Below, in pieces: positions 17,611-25,682 of a DNA stretch of 64,000 nt. The stretch lies in NCBI RefSeq assembly GCF_018603905.1, contig NZ_JAHFZZ010000007.1:499376-563375 (forward strand), given 5' to 3'. Below the pieces are notes generated by a model, which saw only the letters and a program-made list of their open reading frames with translations, was not told the origin of the DNA and ran no database searches. The stretch is from Nonomuraea sp. NEAU-A123 (GTDB taxonomy: Bacteria > Actinomycetota > Actinomycetes > Streptosporangiales > Streptosporangiaceae). The position numbers were made by a program, and so were the translations under genes. Position 1 is the stretch's first letter, and every line of letters begins with the position of its first letter.

Positions 17611-18000
17611 GACAAGGTCGGACCGAGAGTGGTCCCCCGGACCTGTCCTGACGCGTCCTTCACCGTCAGGCCCGCGCCCGAGCATCCTGGGCGAATTCGA
17701 TTTTCCTCATGTGCATTTCATCTCCCCGTATTCTTCCGCGTCCGCGGAATTAGTCGAAGCGCGGTCGATATTCCAGTCGACGCGACCAGCTCGGCGGGCA
17801 CCCACGGGTGCGGAATCCCCTGGTCGGCAGCCATGACAAGGAGCCGACTGCGCGCGGCCAAGGCACCTACGGAGCGCCTGCTGTCGCTTGCGGGGTAATT
17901 TGCGCTTTGAATGTGACACGCGGGAGCGCGGACTTTCTTGGCAGGGCGGGCCGAATTCCAGTTGCCGCGCCGCCGATCGGGCCGGAACCATGGGGGCGTG
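17611..18000. other. 390-base gap without a supported gene
   Basis: I see no gene with a start, ribosome-binding site and actinomycete codon bias here. The stretch 17690-17780 is locally less GC-rich. Minus-strand frames crossing it are shadows of the PcfJ-like gene that begins at 18001. Confidence 0.5.
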
Positions 18001-20934
18001 ATGCGATTGGCCTTTGGGGTGGTGTCCGGGCGGGACCAGGAGGTGTGGGACGTCCGCGGCCGTCCCGTGAGCGATTCCCCCGGGTCCGCGGTGGTCGTGG
18101 GCCCGGCCGGCGGTGATCCCCGGAGCTCGGCGGCCGAGCTGGCCCGGCTGGTCGAGGTGGGCGGCGTGGCGGTCGCCGGGGCCGGGATCGAGCTGAGCCA
18201 GGGGTTCAGGTCCGCGCGGCTCGACGGAGCCGGGGGCGATCGGCGGGATGCCGTTCTGGCGGCGCTCAAGGTGCTGGGCGTGGCGGGGATGAGCCGGTTC
18301 GGGGAGCGGACCGGCATCCTGGTCGCCCTGTTCGGACCGGCCACGACCAAGCGGGTGGCCGCGGCCGCCGGCCAGGCCGCGACCGACGGACGCTGGCCCG
18401 CGCTCCAGCTCGCCTCGGCGGCCAGCGACCTGCTCGGGCCCGAACAGCTCGAACGCCTCCTCGCGCTGAGCACCACACCCGGGCAACCGGACCCGATGGG
18501 ACGCCTCACACCGTCCGCCCTGGCCGCCCACCTGGCTCGCGTGCTGAGCCCCTTCCCCGCCCCGAGGCGGCTGGAGTTGCTGCTCGACCTGTGGGACCAG
18601 GTGGCCGCGCACCAGGCGGAGCTCCAGCGCGAGCAGCGGATCATGGCCACCCAGGCCCGCCAGAGCAGGCTGCCCGAGCTGACCCTGCGCTACCGGAGCC
18701 ACGAGGACGAGCTGCTGCTCGACCGGGTCCGCATGGAACTCGGCCCGGACCCCTCACTCGCCCAGGTCGCCCGCTGGACCCCGCACTGGGCCCACATGTT
18801 GCACCGGGCGCTCGACAACGCGCTGGCCGCGACCGTCCTGCTCCGCACCGCGGTGGCGGTGGCCGAGCACGGCGTGGCAGACGGCCTGGCCCGCTTCCGC
18901 GACCAGTTGGTGGCCGCCGCCGCGCGGCTCGACGACCAGGCGGCGGGCCGGGCCTCCCGCCGGGTCCCTGGACAGTGCGGCCTGCCCGCCCGGCCCGGCT
19001 GTTACGTCCGTGACCTGGCGAGAAGGGCCGACCCGCCCGAGCCGTACGTCAGGCAGCGGCTGGCCAGAGCCCGCGAGTACGGGCTCGTCGTCCTCGACGC
19101 CGTCCCCGAGCTGCTGGAGGCCGGCAGCGACCGATTAGGGCCGTGGGCGAGCACCGACCTGCGCAGGTGGCGCGAAGTGGTCGGCTACACCGCCACCAGG
19201 CCCCCGCGATCCTGGGAGCAGATCCCGGTCGCCGGTCAGCGAGAGTCGCTCGCGCGACGGCTGGCGGCGCAGCCGGACGCGGCGCCGTACCTGGTGGAAG
19301 AGGCCGGTGACCTGCTCTGGTACGGCGAGCTCGCCGACGCGGTCGCCCGCCTGCGCGGCCACGACGCCGCCACCGTCGTCCACGTCGGCCCGGAGGCGCC
19401 GGATGTCACCTTCGACCCGCCGCCCGGCGAGGCCGCCCCGCTGGACCCGCGCCTCGACTCGCTGCCGCTGGCGGTGGCGGGCGCGGCGCAACTGGTCTCA
19501 CTGGGCGCGCGGGCGCCCCGGCGCTGCCGTACCTGGAAAGAGCTGGTCGACGGGCTCATCAGCGACGTGGACCTCGCACAGGCGCTGACCGGGACCTTCC
19601 AGGTGCCGGAGCCGCTGACCGCGGTGGACGACCAGGAGGTCCCCGGCACCGGGCTCCGCGTCGAGCTGGCGCGCGGCCCGCGCACGCTCGCCGAATGGTC
19701 GTCGTACATGGGCAACTGCATCGCCTCCCCGTTCTACGTGGAGGAGGCGACGGCCGGGAAGTGCGGGCTGCTGGCGCTGCGCGACCGCGACGGCGTCATC
19801 GCCGTCAACGTGGAGCTTCGGCTGGCGAAACGGCGCTGGCATGTGGCCGAGATGAAGGCCAGATTCAACACCGAACCGGAGCCCGGGGTGGGCGAGCAGG
19901 TGCTGCGGTTCGTGGCGGGAATCGCGCCACCGGCCCTACCGGAGCAGACCCCCGCACCCCGGATACCCGGCGAACGGCTGCCCGCCAGGCGCCCACGGAA
20001 CCAGGCCTTCCTCGATCTGGCCGAACCGCTGGCGGCCCTGGCCTCGCAGGCGATGACCGCCCCGTCGGCCGCGTGGGCGATCCGCGTACTGGAGTCGCTG
20101 GCGGGCGCCGCCGGCGGCAGTGGTGGCCCGAGCAGCGAGGTGCTGGTCGCGTTGCGGAGGATGCGTCCAGGCCGGCTCACAGAGACCTGCCGCACCGCGC
20201 TGGCCCCGATGGGACAGACCTCAACCGGGCCGGCGTCAGCGGGGACGGCTTCAGCGCGGCCGACATCAGCGGGAACGGCCTCAGCCCGGCTGACATCAGC
20301 GGCGACGACTTCAGCCCGGCAGGCGTCAGCAGGGGCAGCTTCGCCCGGCCCGGCGGCCCGGCTGAGCGAGCTGTGGGCGGCGACGTGGGTGCGTCCGCTG
20401 GCCGGCGCGATCGAACAACTAGATCCCGGGCTCCGTGACCGCTACGACCAGCTCGGCCTGCTGCTGGTGGACGCGCCGCTGCCCGGATCGCTGCGCGGCC
20501 TGGCCCGGCACCGGGCGATCGCTCCCGCACGGACGGCGGAGCTGGTCGTACGGAGGATCAGGGCGGCCATCGGCCGGCTCGCGCGCGCGGCGGACCCGGT
20601 GCTCGCCCAGGCCATCGGCCGGGGCGCGGACACCGACGTCCTCTGCGCCCTCGTCATCGCCACCACGATCTGGCCACTCGAAACGGTCCCGGTGACCGAG
20701 CCCGCCCACACCAGCGTGCCGGGCTTCCCCGCGTCCACCCTCTCCGACGAGAACGGCCCCTGGCACCGAGCGCTCCCGGCCGCCGCCGAGCTGGGTGCCG
20801 ACCTCACCACTTTCTGGGACCGCGTCGCCACCGGCGGCCTGCGCGTCCCACCCTCGTGGCTCGGCCACGGCGGCTGGCCCGCCCTGTGGAACCGAGCAGC
20901 CAGGAACTCCCGCAGGACCGGCTACACGGCCTGA
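18001..20934 (+). CDS. large PcfJ-like protein of unknown function
   Basis: 977 residues from ATG 18001, used because upstream in-frame sequence has no protein-like composition. Mostly helical. At residues 560-640 it carries LARGPRTLAEWSSYMGNCIA, then LLALRDRDGVIAVNVELR and a basic strand followed by KARFNTEPEPGVGEQVL. This order (charged-residue strand, x-G-x-C, L-x-L-R-x-x-x-G, strand, N-containing turn) resembles the PcfJ-like domain found in plasmid and phage proteins. A low-complexity Thr/Ser/Ala linker encoded by 30-bp repeats (20236-20355) separates a C-terminal helical domain. No signal peptide. The PcfJ match is by eye and moderate. Confidence 0.75.
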   Translation: MRLAFGVVSGRDQEVWDVRGRPVSDSPGSAVVVGPAGGDPRSSAAELARLVEVGGVAVAGAGIELSQGFRSARLDGAGGDRRDAVLAALKVLGVAGMSRFGERTGILVALFGPATTKRVAAAAGQAATDGRWPALQLASAASDLLGPEQLERLLALSTTPGQPDPMGRLTPSALAAHLARVLSPFPAPRRLELLLDLWDQVAAHQAELQREQRIMATQARQSRLPELTLRYRSHEDELLLDRVRMELGPDPSLAQVARWTPHWAHMLHRALDNALAATVLLRTAVAVAEHGVADGLARFRDQLVAAAARLDDQAAGRASRRVPGQCGLPARPGCYVRDLARRADPPEPYVRQRLARAREYGLVVLDAVPELLEAGSDRLGPWASTDLRRWREVVGYTATRPPRSWEQIPVAGQRESLARRLAAQPDAAPYLVEEAGDLLWYGELADAVARLRGHDAATVVHVGPEAPDVTFDPPPGEAAPLDPRLDSLPLAVAGAAQLVSLGARAPRRCRTWKELVDGLISDVDLAQALTGTFQVPEPLTAVDDQEVPGTGLRVELARGPRTLAEWSSYMGNCIASPFYVEEATAGKCGLLALRDRDGVIAVNVELRLAKRRWHVAEMKARFNTEPEPGVGEQVLRFVAGIAPPALPEQTPAPRIPGERLPARRPRNQAFLDLAEPLAALASQAMTAPSAAWAIRVLESLAGAAGGSGGPSSEVLVALRRMRPGRLTETCRTALAPMGQTSTGPASAGTASARPTSAGTASARLTSAATTSARQASAGAASPGPAARLSELWAATWVRPLAGAIEQLDPGLRDRYDQLGLLLVDAPLPGSLRGLARHRAIAPARTAELVVRRIRAAIGRLARAADPVLAQAIGRGADTDVLCALVIATTIWPLETVPVTEPAHTSVPGFPASTLSDENGPWHRALPAAAELGADLTTFWDRVATGGLRVPPSWLGHGGWPALWNRAARNSRRTGYTA
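20236..20355 (+). repeat. four tandem 30-bp units inside the PcfJ-like gene
   Basis: Units start at 20236, 20266, 20296 and 20326, each beginning tcagc, with 20-27 of 30 bases conserved between neighbours. In the gene's frame they encode a Ser/Thr/Ala/Arg linker (TSAGTASARP-like). A partial unit precedes them at 20219-20235. The period is a multiple of three, so copy-number change keeps the frame. Confidence 0.8.
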
Positions 20935-21059
20935 GGACCCGGCCCGCGACAGCCAGCCACCACGAGGCCACGATCTGCGACTGAAGTATCCTGACAGGGG
21001 TAGCTGATGTGCACTACGACTTCTCCCCGCCAGTACTTCACGTGTGTTGGAGGGAAGCC

Positions 21060-21410
21060 ATGAAAATCATCATCGCCGCCGCCGGGTTGTCGCTGATCCC
21101 CATGTTCGGCATGGTCCCCACGTGGGATGGCAGCGACCGGCACGAGGTGAGCAGATCCCAATATGAGGTCCTGATCGGTCAATGCCGATATGCCAACACC
21201 TCGCACGCACGGTCGAGGTGCCGCACGTCGGTCAGGGCCAACTACCGCGTGGGGCGGCGCGACCCCATGCTGGACTGCCGGACCTATTCCAGCGTTACCG
21301 TGTGCGGCACGTTGCATCTGAGCAGTAAGGAACGCGCCTGCGTGCGGGACTCCGTGGCCAAGCACCTGTCTTTCCGCCGGGCCGAGGTGGAGTGCTACGC
21401 CTTCCAATGA
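21060..21410 (+). CDS. small secreted six-cysteine protein
   Basis: 116 residues from ATG 21060 (ribosome-binding site ggaggg), starting with a signal peptide MKIIIAAAGLSLIPMFGMVP. The mature chain has six Cys (GQC, SRC, LDC, TVC, RAC, VEC), enough for three disulfides, and many Arg/Ser residues. I do not recognise the family. The spacing suggests a compact exported domain. It is convergent with glnA2 and separated from it by an extraordinary G/C-run palindromic region. Confidence 0.7.
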   Translation: MKIIIAAAGLSLIPMFGMVPTWDGSDRHEVSRSQYEVLIGQCRYANTSHARSRCRTSVRANYRVGRRDPMLDCRTYSSVTVCGTLHLSSKERACVRDSVAKHLSFRRAEVECYAFQ

Positions 21411-21429
21411 TCGCCGCGTTCAAGACGTA

Positions 21430-21560
21430 GTCGTGGGGGCCCCCCCGCGGGGGGGCCCCCCCCCGGCCCCGGACGCGGCCAGGCCGGGGGGCGGGGCCCC
21501 CCCAACTCCTCGCCGCGCTCATCCGGTTGGGGGGGCCCCCCGCGGGCGGGCCCCCACGAC
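21430..21560. repeat. nested inverted repeat made of G and C runs
   Basis: The outer arms read GTCGTGGGGGCCC (from 21430) and GGGCCCCCACGAC (ending 21560). Inside are several blocks of 6-9 G next to 6-9 C (21435-21464, 21493-21513, 21529-21552), so the strand can fold into multiple alternative hairpins. It lies between convergent genes, where it may terminate transcription from both sides. It could also form G-quadruplex or slipped structures. Confidence 0.8.
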
Positions 21561-21599
21561 CCGAGCAGAGAACTCTCAGCGGCAGGGCGTCTTGACGGG

Positions 21600-22961
21600 T
21601 CAGAGCACGGGCAGGTAGCGGCCCAGCTCGAACTCGGTGACGTGCCGCCGGTATTCGCGCCACTCCGTCCGCTTGTTGCGCAGGAAGAAGTCGAAGACGT
21701 GCTCGCCCAGCGTCTCGGCCACCAGCTCGCTCCGCTCCATGACCGCGATGGCCTCGTCCAGCGACTGCGGCAGCGGCTGGATGCCCAGGGCGCGGCGCTC
21801 GGCGCTGGTGAGGGTCCACACGTTGTCCTCGGCGGCGGCCGGGAGCTCGTAGCCCTCCTCGATGCCCTTCAGCCCGGCCGCGAGGATCAGCGCGAAGGCC
21901 AGGTAGGGGTTGCAGGCCGAGTCGAGCGAGCGGAACTCGATGCGCGTCGAGCCGCCCTTGTGCGGCTTGTACATCGGCACCCGCACGAGCGCGGACCGGT
22001 TGTTGTGCCCCCAGCAGACGTAGGACGGCGCCTCGCCGCCCTGGCCCGCGATGGCCTCCGCGCCGCCCCAGAGCCGCTTGTAGGAGTTGACCCACTGGTT
22101 GGTGATGGCGGTGATCTCGGCGGCGTGCTTGAGCAGCCCGGCGATGAACGAGCGGCCGATCTTGGAGAGCTGGTAGTCGGCACCGGCCTCGTAGAAGGCG
22201 TTGCGGTCGCCCTCGAACAGCGACATGTGGGTGTGCATGCCGGAGCCGGGGTGCTCGGTGAACGGCTTGGGCATGAAGGACGCCCAGATGCCCTGCTCCA
22301 GCGCGACCTCCTTCATCACCAGCCGGAAGGTCATGATGTTGTCGGCCGTGGTGAGCGCGTCGGCGTAGCGCAGGTCGATCTCCTGCTGGCCGGGCGCGCC
22401 CTCGTGGTGGCTGAACTCGACCGAGATGCCCATCGACTCCAGCATCATGATCGCCTGGCGCCTGAAGTCGTGGCCCGAGCTGTGCGGGGTGTGGTCGAAG
22501 TAGCCGCCGGAGTCGATCGGCTCGGGGCGCTGGCCCGGCTCGGGCCGGTTCTTCAGCAGGAAGAACTCGATCTCCGGGTGGGTGTAGAAGGTGAAGCCCA
22601 TGTCGGCGCACTTGGCGAGCGTGCGCTTGAGCACCCAGCGCGGGTCGGCGTGCGACGGTGAGCCGTCCGGCATGAGGATGTCGCAGAAGATGCGGCCCGC
22701 CCCCGGCGTCTCACTGCGCCACGGCAGGATCTGGAACGTCGCCGGATCCGGCTTGGCGAGCATGTCGGCCTCATAGACCCGGGCGAAGCCCTCGATGGCC
22801 GAGCCGTCGAACCCGATGCCCTCGGCGAAGGCGCCTTCGAGCTCGGCCGGGGCTATGGCCACCGACTTGAGGAAGCCGAGAACGTCGGTGAACCAGAGCC
22901 GGATGAACCGGATGTCGCGTTCCTCGAGCGTGCGGAGCACGAACTCCTGCTGGCGGTCCAA
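21600..22961 (-). CDS. glnA2: type I glutamine synthetase, GlnA2-type
   Basis: ATP-dependent amide ligase of 453 residues from a TTG at 22961. That start gives the family's usual beginning DRQQEFVLRTLEERDIRF and length, and has AGGGGA 6 bases before it. An ATG-type start at 23060 would add unrelated residues. GS signatures are clear: FDGSAIEGFARVYEADM, the metal and glutamate site EIEFFLLK, HHEGAPGQQEIDLRYADAL, GSGMHTHMSLFEG, and NNRSALVRVP. Tyr371 in GYELP lies where GSI-beta enzymes are adenylylated. Some actinobacterial GlnA paralogues glutamylate polyamines or ethanolamine, so the acceptor is not certain. A GlnR-type box lies upstream. Confidence 0.93.
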   Translation of the reverse strand: MDRQQEFVLRTLEERDIRFIRLWFTDVLGFLKSVAIAPAELEGAFAEGIGFDGSAIEGFARVYEADMLAKPDPATFQILPWRSETPGAGRIFCDILMPDGSPSHADPRWVLKRTLAKCADMGFTFYTHPEIEFFLLKNRPEPGQRPEPIDSGGYFDHTPHSSGHDFRRQAIMMLESMGISVEFSHHEGAPGQQEIDLRYADALTTADNIMTFRLVMKEVALEQGIWASFMPKPFTEHPGSGMHTHMSLFEGDRNAFYEAGADYQLSKIGRSFIAGLLKHAAEITAITNQWVNSYKRLWGGAEAIAGQGGEAPSYVCWGHNNRSALVRVPMYKPHKGGSTRIEFRSLDSACNPYLAFALILAAGLKGIEEGYELPAAAEDNVWTLTSAERRALGIQPLPQSLDEAIAVMERSELVAETLGEHVFDFFLRNKRTEWREYRRHVTEFELGRYLPVL

Positions 22962-23014
22962 AGCATCCCCTAGCGAAGACAGTACTGAGTTCTCTATCAG
23001 GATGCCGTGTCCGT

Positions 23015-23030
23015 GTTTCGCACACGTTAC
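23015..23030 (-). promoter_or_regulatory. GlnR-type binding box
   Basis: On the minus strand this reads GTAAC-GTGTGC-GAAAC, a perfect match to the core gTnAc-n6-GaAAc of actinomycete GlnR sites. It lies 53 bases before the TTG start of glnA2 and 83 bases before the GTG of the divergent EF-hand gene. Only one such pair is seen, while strong promoters often have two. Confidence 0.6.
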
Positions 23031-23113
23031 GTGGGGCGTCGGTGCGAGCCTCGCTGACAAAGAGCCCGGCCCGACCTATCGTGATCACGCAGTCAGTCTC
23101 GGGGGAGGCATTG

Positions 23114-23659
23114 GTGGCTATCGACCTGCTCAATCACAAGTTTGATCGGGCTTTCGACCACATCGACGCGGGCGGCGAGGGCGTCATCGAGCGTGAGGAC
23201 CTGCTGGGGTTGGGTGCACGACTCCTGGTGGGATTCGGAGAGTCCCCAACCTCGGTCATCGGCAGCAGTCTTGTCGACGGCTTCGACGGGATCTGGTCGA
23301 CCCTGTCCGGCGCGGTCGGCCGGGACGGCGACTCCCGGATCTCGCGGGAGGAGTTCCGTTCCGGCATGACGGGGGCCTTCGTGGCGGGCGACCTGTACGA
23401 CACGGTGTTCCGGCCCGCCACGGTGGCCGTGGCCGACCTCTGCGACGACGACGGTGACGGGCTGATCGGGCCCCGCGAGTTCCGTACGCTGCTGAGCGCC
23501 TTCGGCACCGCCTACGACGACGTGGACGAGGCGTTCGACCGGCTCGACCGGGCCGCCAGAGGCGCGCTGACCGTGGACGAGCTGGTCGTGGCCGCCTGGC
23601 AGTACTACGTCAGCGACGATCCGAGCGCCGCGGGCAACTGGCTCTTTGGGCCCCTATGA
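23114..23659 (+). CDS. EF-hand calcium-binding protein (calerythrin-like)
   Basis: 181 residues from GTG 23114, which has a strong ribosome-binding site (gggggagg) 5 bases upstream. It is a four-EF-hand layout. Loop 3 is canonical (DDDGDGLIGPRE: Asp at 1, 3 and 5, Gly 6, Ile 8, Glu 12). Loop 2 (GRDGDSRISREE) lacks Asp at position 1, loop 1 (DAGGEGVIERED) ends in Asp, and loop 4 is degenerate. The protein is cytosolic and acidic, like actinomycete calerythrin-type calcium sensors. Its stop overlaps the start of the terpene synthase gene (ATGA), which implies coupled translation. Confidence 0.9.
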   Translation: MAIDLLNHKFDRAFDHIDAGGEGVIEREDLLGLGARLLVGFGESPTSVIGSSLVDGFDGIWSTLSGAVGRDGDSRISREEFRSGMTGAFVAGDLYDTVFRPATVAVADLCDDDGDGLIGPREFRTLLSAFGTAYDDVDEAFDRLDRAARGALTVDELVVAAWQYYVSDDPSAAGNWLFGPL

Positions 23660-24636
23660 GTACCGATGTGATCACCTCGGTGCGGACGGCGCTGCGCTCC
23701 ATGCTCCAGTGGAAACCGCTGGCGCCCGGGCCGCGCAGAGGGGCGTCCGCCGCCGCGACGCTGCTGGTGCTCACCGAGCGGGTGCCCGCCATGGCGGCGC
23801 CGTGCCGCATGCATCCGGCCGTGTACGCGATCGAGGCGGCGGTCATCGACTGGGCGCGGCGAACGGAGCTCCACGCCGACCCCGGTGTGGGGTTCCACCG
23901 GATGGCGGGCCGCGCGTTCGCCGAGTTCGACGCGGCCGCGGCGGCGCTGTTCGCGCAGTGGCTGACCTGGCTGTTCAACCTCGACGACGAGCTCGACGAG
24001 GGGCCGGGCCGGCTGGAGGTCTTCCAGGGCCTGCTGGCGGGCGGGGCGGCCCACCCGCTGGAGGCCGCCTTCGCCGACCTGTGGCGCGTGACCAGTGCCC
24101 GGATGAGCGACCTGTGGCGGACCAGGTTCGCGGCCAACCTGCGGCGCCAGCACGACGCCTGCCGCATCGAGGCCGAGAACCGCGCCACGGGCCGCATCCC
24201 GACCCTGGAGCAGTATCCGGCGCTCCGCAGGGGGACCGTCGGACCATACCTCTACGACCTCGTCGAGCCGTGCCTGCGCGTGGAGGTGCCCGCGTGGGTG
24301 CACGGCTGCGAGCCGTGGCAGCAACTCGTCGACGCCTGCATCGACGTCACCGCCTGGTGCAACGACGTGGCGTCCCTGCCCAAGGAGCGCGGCGACGGGC
24401 ACAATCTCGTCGTGGTCGTGATGCACCAGCTCGGCCTGGACCAGCCAGAGGCCACGGCCTGGGTGCTCGACCGGATCGCCGAGCGCTGCCAGGACATGCA
24501 CGAGGCCGCCCGGCGCCTGCCGCTCGACACGCTCACGCCCAGGCTGGCGCGCGATGTGAGCAAGGTGGCCTGCGCCTACCTCGCCGCGCCGCGCGCCCAC
24601 CTCGACTGGCTCCTCGAGTCCACCCGCTACACCTGA
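23656..24636 (+). CDS. class I terpene synthase
   Basis: 326 residues with all elements of bacterial class I terpene cyclases: the Asp-rich metal motif LDDELDE (Asp110, Asp111, Asp114), a pyrophosphate-sensing Arg in LRRGTVG (Arg191/192, about 45 residues before the next motif), the NSE triad NDVASLPKE (Asn236, Ser240, Glu244) and the C-terminal Arg324-Tyr325 pair. It should cyclise a prenyl diphosphate in a Mg-dependent way. The product cannot be read from sequence. The ATG overlaps the stop of the EF-hand gene. No prenyltransferase or P450 gene is adjacent. Confidence 0.9.
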   Translation: MSTDVITSVRTALRSMLQWKPLAPGPRRGASAAATLLVLTERVPAMAAPCRMHPAVYAIEAAVIDWARRTELHADPGVGFHRMAGRAFAEFDAAAAALFAQWLTWLFNLDDELDEGPGRLEVFQGLLAGGAAHPLEAAFADLWRVTSARMSDLWRTRFAANLRRQHDACRIEAENRATGRIPTLEQYPALRRGTVGPYLYDLVEPCLRVEVPAWVHGCEPWQQLVDACIDVTAWCNDVASLPKERGDGHNLVVVVMHQLGLDQPEATAWVLDRIAERCQDMHEAARRLPLDTLTPRLARDVSKVACAYLAAPRAHLDWLLESTRYT

Positions 24637-24671
24637 CACCGACCGACCGCCCGCTCGGCGGCTCCTGACGG

Positions 24672-25643
24672 CTACCGGGCGGGCGTGGTCGCGGCCAGGG
24701 TGTCGCCCGCCGACGTGCGGCGGTACACGACCTGCTTGCCGACGCGCATCCCGACGGCCAGCCCGCCGCCGCTGAGCACGCTGAGGTGCTGGCTGACCGC
24801 GCCGGGCGTGAGCGACATGCGCCCGGCCAGCGCCGAGGTCGTACTGGGCTCGGCCAGCGCGAGCAGGATCCGCGCCCGGCTGCGCCCGATGAGCGCCGCC
24901 AGCGCCTCCGGCGCGGGCGGCGGGCCCTCCTCCCACAGCGTCCCGACACCCAGCACCGGATAGACCAGCATCGACTGGTACGGAGCCGACATCACCGCCA
25001 CCGACGGCCAGTAGAACGCGCTCGGCACCAGCACCAGCCCATCGCCGTGCAGCCCGCCCAGCTCGCACCACGGCCGGTTGACGTGCAGCTGCTCCCCCGT
25101 CCACACCACCGCCGGATCGAGCCCGGCGAACAGCTCACGGGCGCCCCCCTGAGCCAGTTGCCGTGACCTGCGCAGCACGTCACGCTCCAGCAGCCCGTAC
25201 ACGCGGGGCCAGAACTCGGCGAAACACGTCTCCCAGTAGGCCCGCAGCGCGTCGGCGACCCGGGCCACGCCCGCCGCCGGATCGTCCATGAACCGTTCGA
25301 TCACCGCCGGGTCCGCTCCGCGCACCCTGGCCGCCTCGGCGCGGGCCCGTTCCGGCGAGGTGAGCCGTACGCGATCGAGCTCGGCCGCGAAGTCCGGCAG
25401 CGGCGTGTCGGGCGGCGGGGTGATGAAGTCCGCCAGATAGCCGCTCGGCGGGACGAGGGCAAACAATTCGGTCATGTCCAGCCCCGCCAGCCGGGGGCGT
25501 ACACACTTGATCCACGGCAGGTGGATCGACTGCCTGGCCGGGTCCTGCAGCGTACGCAGGCTGGCGACCAGTTCCCACATCGGGGAGAACGCGAACCTGA
25601 TCCGCGCGACGTCCTCCGGCCGCATCACCCAAGTCACCGGCAT
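24672..25643 (-). CDS. ArsR-type HTH regulator with N-terminal DUF5937 domain
   Basis: 323 residues. The first two thirds (RIRFAFSPMWELVASLRTL and following) match the DUF5937 pattern seen in actinomycete regulators. The C-terminus is a winged helix (GRSRARILLALAEPSTTSAL then LTPGAVSQHLSVLSGGGLAV) of the ArsR type with an RVGKQVVYRRTSAGD wing. It is divergent from an MFS transporter gene with only 39 bases between starts, so it probably controls that gene and itself. Convergent with the terpene synthase gene. Confidence 0.88.
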   Translation of the reverse strand: MPVTWVMRPEDVARIRFAFSPMWELVASLRTLQDPARQSIHLPWIKCVRPRLAGLDMTELFALVPPSGYLADFITPPPDTPLPDFAAELDRVRLTSPERARAEAARVRGADPAVIERFMDDPAAGVARVADALRAYWETCFAEFWPRVYGLLERDVLRRSRQLAQGGARELFAGLDPAVVWTGEQLHVNRPWCELGGLHGDGLVLVPSAFYWPSVAVMSAPYQSMLVYPVLGVGTLWEEGPPPAPEALAALIGRSRARILLALAEPSTTSALAGRMSLTPGAVSQHLSVLSGGGLAVGMRVGKQVVYRRTSAGDTLAATTPAR

Positions 25644-25682
25644 ACCTTTTAGTCTGCCCTAAATCGTTCGCCGCCGCCAAAG

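Noticed and set aside
17707..18702. 331-codon minus-strand frame starting inside the gap before the PcfJ-like gene
   Set aside because: Most of it is antisense of the PcfJ-like gene and composition is Arg/Gly-rich without domains.
21430..21560. G/C-run block as a CRISPR or attachment site
   Set aside because: No spacer-repeat periodicity and no integrase or tRNA nearby.
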